From Pelomyxa schiedti (Eukaryota; Evosea; Pelobiontida; Pelomyxidae): a stretch of 24,345 nt of DNA. Shown here piece by piece: positions 1 to 8,488 of this stretch. A program made the translations under genes and the position numbers. The stretch lies in NCBI GenBank assembly GCA_020536535.1, contig JAHLWZ010000020.1, forward strand, positions 859 to 25,203, given 5' to 3'. Position 1 is the first letter of the stretch; the number at the start of each line of letters is the position of its first letter. A model generated the notes under the pieces. That model was not told where the DNA came from. It saw only the letters and a program-made list of their open reading frames with translations, and did no database searches.

Positions 1-137
1 AAAAAAGCAGGCACTCCTGAACCAAACCACCTCAAAAAAACATCACCCACCCCAGTTGAAACCAAACAAAATCTTAGATACATTCAAATGAACCCAGCAC
101 TCTTTTCTTTCCATAAACCCCGTTCCCATAAACCCCT

Positions 138-1378
138 ATGTACTCGGCAAACGGAACCATAAGTCCGTCGTCACAGGTTGTTGCCGTCGGATGTGCCGGC
201 CACGTTCCACGCTGTTCTCGCGCGTCGATGGTCGAGTGGGCCAGGTCGCGTCACCTGTTCGAGTCGTGGGCTCGCGACTGGGTGCTCAGGCCCGAGAGGT
301 CCGCCGTCTTCGGGCTTCCCATAACCCACTCCAGCGGCACCAACCTGGACGCGAGGACCACCTCCACGCTCCGACACTGGGAGTCGTCTGCCACTCTTTG
401 ATGGAGTTTGGCCAGCACAACAACGACGATGACGACGACGAGACTGTGTGCGGGTGTGTTGGCGATTATGGGAGTGTTCTTGTGGTTTCAAGCAGCAACA
501 GCTGGCATTCTGAGAATTCTCCATGGAGTGTGTCCATAAGGAGGGGTTATTGTGCTGATGCTGGTTCTTCTTCTTCACAAGTAGAATCACAGGTAATAAT
601 ATCAGGTACCAGTGTGACAGAGGGTGTTGGACGTTTCATCGGGGTGGTGAGGAACCCATTCAAGTGCAATAGGAAGTGGATTGTGGGGATTGCTGGTGGA
701 GTGATTCTTCTCTGCCGGGTTCCAAGAGTTGGGAGTTGTAATGACGCTCAACAGCAGGAAGTAGTTGAGATGAAATGCCCCCGCCATGGTGGGCCCACTG
801 TGTTCCTTCAGTTCTCACCACTGTGTGATTACGTGGTATTGCTGCGTGAAATTGGTGACAAAATGGAAACTGCACTGTTTGTTGACTTGGAGTCAAGCTT
901 CAGAAGCAAAGAGCTTGCAATAACATCGAGGGTAGTGTGCAGTGTTGGTGGGAGAGTGATAACAGAGGGGTTCATGTGGTCACCTGATGGCACTGTGTGC
1001 ACATTGCAGTGGCACATAGGGAGGGAAATCAGTTCTCTTGTTGAGTTTGGCACCTCTCTTGAAATGTGGCAGTTTCCAGGGAAGACTAGGGTCGTGGCCA
1101 TGTCCAAAAGCCATGTGTTTTGTTGCTCGTCAGTTGGCTCAGAAATGGAAAACTTCCTAGTCTATCACACAGAAAAGCTTGCAACTCCATCTCTTTGTGT
1201 TGCATGCACCTGGTCATTTCCTGACAGGCAATCAGGACTGATTCTCTCAACATCTCACATAGATTCCTCCACAGTCACTCAAGTGCAGTTCTCACTCCAT
1301 GATGCTCTGACTGGATTTTATGTTGGTGACTTCACAGTGCCCGTTTCTCACCCATTTTACTTTCATGTCTTTTACTAA
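138..1378 (+). CDS. Propeller-like lineage-specific family protein, apparent frame break
   Basis: No named function is recognised. The C-terminal part (frame 2, roughly 365-1378) is a long coding stretch with beta-propeller-like repeats: short hydrophobic strands, a FMWSPDG segment, and an ending DALTG...VGDF that parallels DATTGRWL near the end of the gene at 22329-23669. The N-terminal part, from ATG 138 in frame 3, carries SSQVVAVG...RCSRAS...WARDWVLRPER, which matches QLLALC...RCGLGC...GRTWVLRPH in that same gene. The two parts lie in different frames, and the switch must fall at about 300-370. No convincing intron of the right length is visible there, since the only GT...AG pair with the right phase spans just 29 nt (306-334). 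It is therefore either a frameshifted (pseudo)gene, an assembly error or an unusual intron. The stop is TAA at 1376-1378. Confidence 0.6.
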
Positions 1379-1398
1379 ATGCAAAGTATACAGTGAAA

Positions 1399-1423
1399 AT
1401 AATGTGTCATAATGACACATTAT
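1399..1423. repeat. Perfect 12-bp inverted repeat after a stop codon
   Basis: ATAATGTGTCAT and its exact reverse complement are separated by one base. It begins 20 bases after the stop codon of the upstream gene. It could form a hairpin in the 3' UTR or be a symmetric protein-binding site. The perfect symmetry is seen directly; the role is inference. Confidence 0.7.
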
Positions 1424-1725
1424 ACAGGAACACAAACTGTGGGTTCAGGCGGTTCTTGGAAAACGAGTCAAAAATTCCTTTTTTTTTGTTTTCCACGCGA
1501 TGGTGATGGTGCCGGTGCTGTGATGGAACGATTCTTCGGCTTTGGTTGTAATGAGTATGGTAGTCTTTGTTGGTGTGATTGGTGTACCTGAAACTCTTTT
1601 GTTTTAATCCTTTTTAGATTTTGCCTGTTTCCTTTTACCGAAATTGCAGTAGCATAACAGTGATGCGCAACAAACAGAAAACTCACTAAACCAACAAACA
1701 TACCCGAAAACAACATACAGACAAG
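1424..1725. other. Intergenic, no gene seen
   Basis: This spacer separates two genes on the same strand. It contains a T-run at 1481-1489 and no reading frame with protein-like composition. The 5' flank of the next gene (about 1650-1725) is A/C-rich, as before other starts in this window. Confidence 0.5.
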
Positions 1726-2348
1726 ATGGTGCGTATTTCCCCCGGATTCGTGAGCAACAGCTCGGGCACGTCATACGTGGTTATGATACCACGCGGTTTT
1801 ACTGTCACCGATGAAGAGATAAGAGAAGCCAACAACCACGTGGAGGGTTATTATACGCGTGACCGACTATTGCCTAAAATCACTAAGCCAATATTGGAAG
1901 AAGTATGAAGGCGCTTTGCATTTCCCTTACTAACTTGTAAATTACAAATTACTCACTTCCTCAGCTTTGCACTAACCGGTATCGATAAGGTAAAACGCGA
2001 GATACGCGAACTGGTGAATGGTGGTTCTTGTTCTGCGGAGGATGCTGAGTTCCTGGAGGATGAAGAAAATGAGATAGAAGCATCAACCATCATTAAGCTC
2101 ACGTCTATGCTTATTCCCGACCAGTACAAATTAGTAGAATTCGAAACTGGGCAGGTTAGTTCCCCTGGTAACTGTTTTCAGCCTTCTAAAATGAACAGGA
2201 TTCCAGAAGCTGCCTCATTTCAGTTGATCGTGAGCAAATACTAGAAATACAGGAAGAAGAAAGGCGGCAACCACGTATCACTGACTACTTTAGACCAGAA
2301 CCACAACCAACCCAAATACCAATGACAACCACTACAGGACAACCCTAA
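1726..2348 (+). CDS. Small protein with SNSS N-terminus and C-terminal PIP box
   Basis: Proposed exons are 1726-1902, 1990-2154 and 2199-2348 (163 aa). Intron 1 (87 nt) starts GTATGA and has a CACTAAC branch-like site before ATAAG. Intron 2 (44 nt) starts GTTAGT and ends AACAG. Phases agree and every exon is needed to keep the frame open. Residues 7-19 read GFVSNSSGTSYVV, close to the GFVSNSSSSSF start that I recall from many phage and bacterial hypothetical proteins. An acidic middle section (about 75-90) follows. Residues 138-145, QPRITDYF, fit the PCNA-interacting consensus Q-x-x-[ILM]-x-x-[FY]-[FY], with Thr-Asp at positions 5 and 6. The tail is Pro/Thr/Gln-rich. A role at DNA through the sliding clamp is an inference; no catalytic domain is recognised. 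The stop lies about 80 bp from the stop of the convergent adenylate kinase gene. Confidence 0.72.
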
Positions 2349-2428
2349 ACCATCTTTCTTTTCCATATCTTTCTATCTTCAACAGATAGATAAGAAAATG
2401 GATCTCTTTTGTAGTGGCTTTGTGATTT

Positions 2429-3787
2429 TTACTTTGTTTGTTTGTTTGGGAAGAGATGTGAGAGTGACGTAATGACTTGGCTGCACACAGAGCCAATAGG
2501 CTGGCTAGCATCTACGTTGATGGGTGTGTTGTTCTCACCAACCAGAGCAGATAGAATGGGTGATAGAGAGGACCGGTAGAGTGCAAGGCGGGAGCGCACA
2601 ACCGGCTCAGTGTCATCAGGCCGCTGGATCACTCGGCTCATGACTTCTGGTGGAGGAGGATTGTAAATGAGGTGGTATATCTGTCGATGATATACGTAAG
2701 TGTACATATGTGTAGAAACGCAAAAAGAAAGAGATACCTGGTTTGTGACGGGATCAATTCTTCTTTGAGATATTCGCTCTACAACGGCGTCATCAGTTAT
2801 ATCGAGAATAACTATTGCATCTGGTTGTCGGCCAATTTGTTGCACAAGTGATGTGGCTTGCCCTGGATTCCGTGGAAATCCATCTAGTAGCCATCCCTAC
2901 AAAAAGACATTGCATTAGTAGTAGTAGTAGTATATCCAATTTTCTGCACACCCACATTTTCGACAGTGCGTAACCGCTCTGTTACTACTTGTGTAACTAT
3001 ACTATCAGGAACCAGTAATCCAGCAGCCAAATACTCCTGAACCTGAATTCCAATCGACGAGTTGTTCCATATCTATCATGCCAAATCAGTTCCCAACCGC
3101 TCCCCCAATACCACGCACAAATATATTATTAGTCCAGCACTACATTACCGCTGCACATTATATCCATTACGCGTTATGTTTATACTTTAACAATAAATTT
3201 AGATATGTTTTAGGCCCAACGCAATGTATTTCCAGGATAGCGCACACGGGCACGGGCACACGCACACACACACACGGGCACACACGCACATGCTCCCTGA
3301 GTAGGTCGCCGCTGGACACGTGGGTCATCGCGTACCTCTCCCCCACGCTCCCACACACCGTCCCCTTGCCCGCCCCCGGCGGCCCAAGCATCACAACAAC
3401 AACCCCTTGTCCTTCCCCTTGCCCTTGTTGTTCGTGCTGCACTTCTTGCACGTGTACAGCCAGTTGTTGTTTCTGTTCTTGTGTCGTTGTTGGTGGTTGC
3501 TGCTGTTGTTGTTGCTCTTCTGTCCCCTCCCACTCGCAGGTGCCTGCCGTACCTGAAGCGAATGTGCCGCCGGTGAGAGTGGTGTCGGTGGGGGACGCTA
3601 CTTGCACAAGCACCACAGCAGAGGCCATCATCGAGAGGCACACCAACAACGCACAAGGTCGCTTCATGAACGATGAGAACTCTTGAATAAAATAATCAAC
3701 CCGAAGAAGGTCGGAAAAAGACTTCTTCTGCGATGAAGAAGAAGTTGAATCAAAATCAAAGAGACGAGATCCCTGAGTTCCACCCAT
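2429..3787 (-). CDS. Adenylate kinase with N-terminal extension
   Basis: Catalyses ATP + AMP = 2 ADP. Exons in transcript order are 3787-3290, 3072-2956, 2896-2738 and 2680-2429. Introns are 217, 59 and 57 nt, all phase 0, giving 341 aa. Family motifs appear in order: P-loop GPPGAGKGT, AMP-site SSGDLLREH, VQEYLAAGLLVPD, ENGWLLDGFPR, LID start RRIDPVTNQIYHL, and QRPDDTEPVVRSRLALYR. The LID style recalls plastid-type adenylate kinases of plants. The first ~130 residues precede the kinase core. They include a hydrophobic stretch at about residues 45-63 and a poly-Gln/Glu linker. Met41 (codon near 3667) would place the hydrophobic stretch at the N-terminus like a signal or anchor sequence, so the start is uncertain. 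The gene is divergent from the ankyrin-type gene at 3832. Confidence 0.94.
3238..3290. repeat. CA/CG-rich microsatellite in intron 1
   Basis: A run of CACA and CGGGCACA units lies in the first intron of the adenylate kinase gene, directly beside the donor site. On the gene strand it is a GTGTGT/GCCCGT tract. Length variation here would be expected between strains. Confidence 0.7.
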
Positions 3788-3831
3788 CACCTCATGACAC
3801 CTGCAAACACGAAACAGCAGACTCCCAGCGG

Positions 3832-4143
3832 ATGTTGGTGCTGCACAGCATGTGCCACTGCGGCTCGCGGCACTGCCTCTCCATCGAGGCGGCGGCCGGG
3901 GCGCGAGCCCGAGGCGTCGCGTGGCTCATCAGAAACAAGTCGAGGGGGATGGGGTGGCTCCGAGGAGGAGGCTGCTGCTGGTGGGAGGCTGAGGTGGGCG
4001 CGGCCGCAACGGGTGATGAGACAGACACGGAGACGGAGAGGTACCTTCAGCAGAGGAGGAGGAAGGCCAAGGAGCAGGTGGCGGTGCTGAGGGGGCTGTG
4101 CGTGGGTGGACACTTGGAGATGGCTCAGAGGTTCGTGGGCTAA
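3832..4143 (+). CDS. Short ankyrin-type gene or gene fragment
   Basis: The frame from ATG 3832 begins MLVLHSMCHCGSRH, which resembles the N-terminal QxxALxxxxxxRCG motif of the propeller-like genes in this window. It ends in GGHLEMAQRFV, the core of an ankyrin-like repeat of the GHLxxAQW type seen in full at 19600-19900. The middle is Gly/Ala/Arg/Glu-rich. Only one repeat is present before the stop, and no further repeats are found downstream to 4490. A 31-nt GT...AG stretch at about 4133-4163 could extend the frame to a stop near 4225, but this is weak. It is probably a truncated or decaying copy. The start is chosen because upstream in-frame codons would overlap the divergent adenylate kinase start. 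Confidence 0.45.
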   Translation: MLVLHSMCHCGSRHCLSIEAAAGARARGVAWLIRNKSRGMGWLRGGGCCWWEAEVGAAATGDETDTETERYLQQRRRKAKEQVAVLRGLCVGGHLEMAQRFVG

Positions 4144-4492
4144 TAACAGTCGCTTATTCAGTGGACCCACAGCACAGCATCACGTGTCATTGAATTCCCA
4201 GAAGTTGTCAGACTTCTGTGGGTAGCCTCCGGGGCCGACACCGTGATTCCCTTTTTCGGGAAGCCATCACTTTCACACCTTCATCACTAAAATTATTTGT
4301 TTGAAACAGTGGCCGCCGATAATTGGCACCGAAAATTCGATTTGGTGCGCATTTCCCGGTGGGTAACTTTTCTAAAATGAAACAAAGAGGCTGTTTTGTT
4401 TGCCGGTTGAACCATAGCATCCTCACTCTCGGCATCACATCACATGAATGGGGGCCGTCATTTTTACTGGCACGAAGAATGATGGGGAGAGA
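4144..4492. other. Intergenic, no gene seen
   Basis: Open frames on both strands here are short and have no recognisable motif. The last ~30 bases, next to the stop of the minus-strand kinase gene, resemble the corresponding 3' flank of its paralog near 9800 (GAGATCAGAGTTTGTTTG shared), consistent with duplication that included the gene end. Confidence 0.5.
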
Positions 4493-7021
4493 TCAGAGTT
4501 TGTTTGTGGAGGGAGATTGATGAGTGAGTGCTGAGATGGCATCTGCAGCTGAGAGCCTGGCAGCCTTGTCGGGGTTCATCATCCTAATCATCACGGACTC
4601 CACCAACGGAACAACTGTGTTGTCCACACCACCGTTGTAGTTCTGATTGACCTCCTCTCCTGATGCCACAGTTGTTGTTTGGGTTGGCAGTGGTTGTGGC
4701 GGTGTGGTTGATGCTGCTGATGAAAACAGCACTTGTGGTTGCGAGGGTTTCACAGATGAGAACGAATGAAGAGGGAACTGGCTGAGGAGTTTCTGGGTGT
4801 TGAACGTGCTCATGTCACCATTCATTGTGCTCCCAATGAACCTGTTGGATTGTGGCAGGAGAGCATCCCAGAAAGTGAGGGCGAGTGCAAAGGAGTCACA
4901 CTTTGAGTACGAGAACACACCACTGGTTCCCCTCGTGATCCTCTTGAGGAACATGCTCAGCTCTGGCGGCATCGTGCCTGTGTTGCCCCATGGTTGTGAT
5001 GTGGCTGACACCATCATGTCCATGTTTGGGCAGTGCTGTGCCTCGCCAAAGTCGATCAGTGTCAGTTTTCCAGTCTCTGGATCAACGAGAATGTTGTCTC
5101 CCTTGATGTCCCTGTGTTGGTATTACAACAAAATCAAAAGAAGAAGGATGGGTGTTGCGTGGGGACAAACCTGTGAACAACAAAATGTGATTCAATGTGG
5201 GAGATTGCCTTGAGTCCCTGAACAAACAAATTCTTAACTTCGATGGTGCTGGAGGTGGAAGAGAGGAGGAATGATGACAGTGTGATCCCACAGTGGGGCA
5301 TGAGAATGGCCAACGATTTGTTGTTGCAGAGTTCCTCCCTGAAATACTTTTTGTCACTTGGTATTTTTTCCACAAACTCGGCTGGCAGGCTGTGGGTGGT
5401 TCATCATTGCAATTGAAACCAAAAAAAAAAAAGAAATACCAAGGGATGACCAAAGCACCAAGAGGGTGGATCACGTTTGGGTGATTTGGAACCAGTGAGA
5501 GGACAACACACTCAGCCATGTATTTCCTCCGCAACAGTGTCTGTTGTGGGGTGTTCTCCCAGTTGAAAATGATCTTCATAACCATGCCTGTTGTTGGAGA
5601 CACTGAACCAGAAGCCCCTGAAGTCGATGTTGGTGTGGTTGTGGAAATGCTTAGGCTGCTGGGGTTGTTGGATGTCGTGGTTTGGAATTGCACTTTGAAC
5701 ACAGCAGCATTTGACCCTGTGCCAAGCAGTTTCTCCACCACAAAATCACCAACAGTTGCTGAAATCAGTGATGTCATTGTGTTCAAAATGGTCTGAATAT
5801 GGAGTGAGTGTGAAAAGCAAGTGAGAGAGAAACTATGTATCTCGTGGACTTCACAACTTCTTCCTGGAGCTCTTTCCTCAGATGTTCATTCTCTTTTTCC
5901 AGCTTAGCCACTTCTTTCTTGAGAGAGTCAAATTTCTGTGTGTTAACTTGTGAGCCTAATCGAATGCACTCACTCACCTCTGCAGAATGTGCCATTTCTT
6001 GAAGTAGGAGTTCTTCTAAGGCTTCAACTCGTTTTTTCAACGTTTCAACAGTGTTATCTTCTTGTTGTGGCACTACAGAATTGTTCCACCCATTACTAAG
6101 TGCAGAGCTCTCAGACAGGAGCTTTGCTGCGCCCCTGTGGCCAAGCTTGGCAGCCATTACCAGCCAGTGTTGTGACTGCTCCACGTTGCAATCAATGCCG
6201 TCACCATCCCTGAGACACACACCAAGGTGAAACATTGAAACAGGATCACCACCCTCAGCACCCATCTGGAAATATCCAACAGCAGCTCTCTTGTCTGTTG
6301 GTGCTCCACAGTCTCCCCTTTGACAATACTCTCCAAGTTCCCCAAGTGCCTCTGCACCCCATGGTGCATTGCTCTTTGCGTTGTTGAACAACTCACGAGC
6401 CTTTTCGGTGTCCAGGACAACACCAACGCCCCTTTCATGGCAATACCCAAGGAACACCGTCGCATTGGAACCACGAAAAGAACGGAGTAGTCTCACAGCC
6501 ATTGCTGCGTCTCGTGTCACACCACACCCCCACAAGTAACACCACCCAACGAATGCCTGTGCATGCTCGACTGTAGGCTCTGTGAGGAGCCTCACAGCCG
6601 TGGCCCAGTTCCTCGGCACACCCTCGCCACGCAAATAACACACACCAAGCCGCCATGAGTGCCGGGGAGATTTGGCGATTGCGGCGCTGTAGAGCGATAC
6701 GGCCCTCTGTTGGTCACACTCCACACCCACGCCGCGCTGGTAGCACCGCCCAAGCATACACATTGCCGGCGTATGGCCCAAGTCAGCAGCCACGGCCCAC
6801 GCCGGCACCGCCTTGTCCACGTCACCACCAATGTGGTAGTCACTCCCAACCGACGACACGCCTACACCATCGCGTGCGGCGCGGTACCAGTGCAGAGCCT
6901 CGGCCAAGTTCTTGGTCACTCCTTCACCACGGCGGTAGCACTGCGCCAGTCCACGCATCGCTTCGGTGTTGCCTGTGTTGGCCTGTTCAAAGAGGGAACC
7001 GATGCCCGTCGCCATCGCCAT
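4493..7021 (-). CDS. Sel1-repeat, coiled-coil, protein-kinase fusion (copy 1)
   Basis: Exons in transcript order are 7021-5978, 5935-5834, 5792-5440, 5389-5171 and 5111-4493. Introns are 42, 41, 50 and 59 nt. All phases agree, giving 778 aa. Residues ~20-280 hold about seven Sel1-like repeats (for example LGRCYQRGVGV, LGVCYLRGEGV, MFHLGVCLRDG). Residues ~300-380 are a heptad-like Glu/Lys/Leu coiled coil. The kinase domain follows: Gly loop LLGTGSNAAVF, VMKII lysine, helix-C Glu in KYMAEC, HRDIKGDN, DFGE, PPE in place of APE, and SKCDSFALALTFW. The catalytic residues are intact, so it should be an active Ser/Thr kinase. The WGNTGTMPPE...YSKCDSFAL stretch faintly recalls PINK1-like kinases (low confidence). 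Sel1 repeats usually mediate protein-protein contacts; substrates are unknown. Met at 7021 is chosen because the paralog also starts with Met-Ala. Confidence 0.88.
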
Positions 7022-7072
7022 CGAATTCGATTGAAGACTATTATAGGGGATGTTCTCCCAGCACAACAGTGT

Positions 7073-7135
7073 GCATATCTGGGTCAAAGGGCGGCTGTTT
7101 TTTTCCCTATCACTTTCCTGTAAAAACAGCCGCCC
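7073..7135 (+). repeat. Left terminal inverted repeat
   Basis: Pairs with 8426-8488 in inverted orientation; 57 of 63 bases match, with mismatches clustered in the T-rich middle. The outer 31 bases contain a single mismatch. Confidence 0.85.
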
Positions 7136-7147
7136 AGCCGCCCCCTC

Positions 7148-7214
7148 AAAACAGCCGCCAGGCGGCTGTTTTAATAAGGAAAAAAAAATAAAACAGCCGC
7201 CCGGGCGGCTGTTT
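7148..7214. repeat. Two GC-core palindromes inside the left end
   Basis: 7148-7172 is AAAACAGCCGCC, one base, then its reverse complement. 7189-7214 is a perfect 26-bp palindrome centred on CCCGGG. They are separated by an A-rich spacer. Similar hairpins at 8363-8386 and about 8407-8435 sit inside the right end, so both termini are multi-hairpin structures. Confidence 0.8.
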
Positions 7215-7663
7215 TACCAAAGGGAAAAAGCCATTGTTTTTTTCACTGTTTTTAACAGGTTTGAGTCTGCAACATGTAGACAAGGTGGGCAGTTGGTATT
7301 TCCAATTTTTTTTGTGAAGAACATATGTGGACCCTTGTGGATTATTGTGAACAAACAGCTGCCACCTCACACCAAACAAGTGCAAGGTAAATTTTTGTAT
7401 TGTTACAGTGCATTATCCTTGTGCAACCTTCCCTTTCTCTTTGGTTACTTATCTCCAATTAGTTGTTTGTGTTTTTGGGTTGTTGGTGCCAAGCAGGAAA
7501 GGGGGGTGAGTGAGGAGAAGAAAGGTTGGGGTACTTCCTGCTCAACCCTACTGTTGGGAGGAGTGGGAGGGGGGTGTGGACTTGGGTTTTGTTGGTTTGT
7601 TGCTGGTGTTGGTCTGAGCATCTTGTGGATGGAGTTTGCATGCTGGTTAAGTGTGAGTTCTGT

Positions 7664-7806
7664 TGTTGTGTGTTGTGTGTGTTGTGTGTGTTGTGTGTGT
7701 TGTGTGTGTTGTGTGTGTTGTGTGTGTTGTGTCAGTGTTGTGTCAGTGTTGTGTCAGTGTTGTGTCAGTGTTGTGTCAGTGTTGTGTCAGTGTTGTGTCA
7801 GTGTTG
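7664..7806. repeat. Two adjacent minisatellites
   Basis: A 9-base unit (TTGTGTGTG type) repeats about seven times and passes directly into an 11-base unit (TTGTGTCAGTG) repeated about seven times. The second array looks like the first with a CA insertion, suggesting stepwise expansion. The Cys/Val-rich reading frames across it are a by-product. Confidence 0.85.
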
Positions 7807-7879
7807 GCAAGTTATTCTGAGGGTGTTGATGTGGGTTTGTGTTGGCCTCAGTGCAGGCAAGGCGTTGGTGGTGTCGGTG

Positions 7880-8093
7880 GCGTATGTGTAGGCGTCGTCG
7901 GCGTCGGTGTCAGCGTCGTAGGCGCAGGTGTATTACACGGAGTACAGTCAGCCCTGGTGGCGAGGGGCCGACGTAGTCGTAGGCCTCAGCTGATGGCGTG
8001 GGCGCCGGCACTGTTGGGTAAACCTTCACCCCCTTCACTCGGTCCGTTGCTGCTGTTGTTCCCAACACCGCCGCTCGACGCCTACACATACGC
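7880..8093. repeat. Internal inverted repeat, 18-bp perfect arms
   Basis: 7880-7897 (GCGTATGTGTAGGCGTCG) is the exact reverse complement of 8076-8093. Similarity continues outward for about ten more bases after a 3-base gap (GGTGTCGG). The ~178-base loop is rich in GTCG/GGCG steps and has smaller hairpins such as GTGTATTACAC. It sits inside the larger inverted-repeat element. Confidence 0.75.
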
Positions 8094-8425
8094 GGGCGCC
8101 GACACCAACAGCCCTTTTCTGATCGTTTCTAGAAACACGGAGACTGGACAAATCTGTTGCTGTAGACTGAGGCAGAGTACTGTTGTTGTTGCTGCCCCTT
8201 TTTACTTCCCCCTATTGTTGTACTACACTGTTGTTTGTAACCGTGACTTTCCAGCCAGAACAAACACCCTTCGATTAATCACGCTCCTGTGCTGTTTTGA
8301 CAGTCTAGCCCACAAGGGGACACATTTTCCTGTCGTGCCCACCCCTTCCTGAAGTACTTCAGACAGCCGCCCCGAGGGGCGGCTGTTTTGCACATGGTTT
8401 TGATAGGACAGCCGCCCAAAAAAAA

Positions 8426-8488
8426 GGGCGGCTGTTTTTACAGGAATTTGACAGGCCAAAAAACAGCCGCCCTTTGATCCAGATATGC
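8426..8488 (-). repeat. Right terminal inverted repeat
   Basis: Inverted partner of 7073-7135, of equal length with no gaps. The arm ends ...AGATATGC on the plus strand. Confidence 0.85.

Larger units (their letters stand above)
7073..8488. mobile_element. 1.4-kb element with 63-bp terminal inverted repeats
   Basis: The two ends, 7073-7135 and 8426-8488, are reverse complements at 57 of 63 positions. Both begin GCATATCTGG and end in ACAGCCGCCC. The interior adjacent to each end contains further GC-rich palindromes built from the same ACAGCCGCC core (at least 11 copies in both orientations). The middle is microsatellite-rich and has no transposase-like frame. This is the structure expected of a non-autonomous foldback or MITE-like DNA transposon. 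No clear target-site duplication is visible at the outer edges, so the exact limits and the class are uncertain. It lies 52 bases upstream of the Sel1-kinase start codon at 7021. Confidence 0.62.

Noticed and set aside
2155-2181. A 27-nt intron in the SNSS/PIP gene
   Set aside because: It keeps the frame but leads to an early stop and loses the coherent REQILE...PIP tail. Acceptor 2198 gives the longer product.
3078-3686. Plus-strand frame of 202 codons
   Set aside because: It is antisense to the adenylate kinase first exon and intron, which carry unmistakable family motifs.
7050-8352. Long plus-strand frames rich in Cys and Val
   Set aside because: They arise from the TGTGTTG minisatellites and GC-rich hairpins, with no protein-like composition.
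7073-8488. Repeated ACAGCCGCC units as a CRISPR-like array
   Set aside because: The units are inverted and unevenly spaced and lie in a eukaryotic sequence; they are hairpin parts, not direct repeats with spacers.
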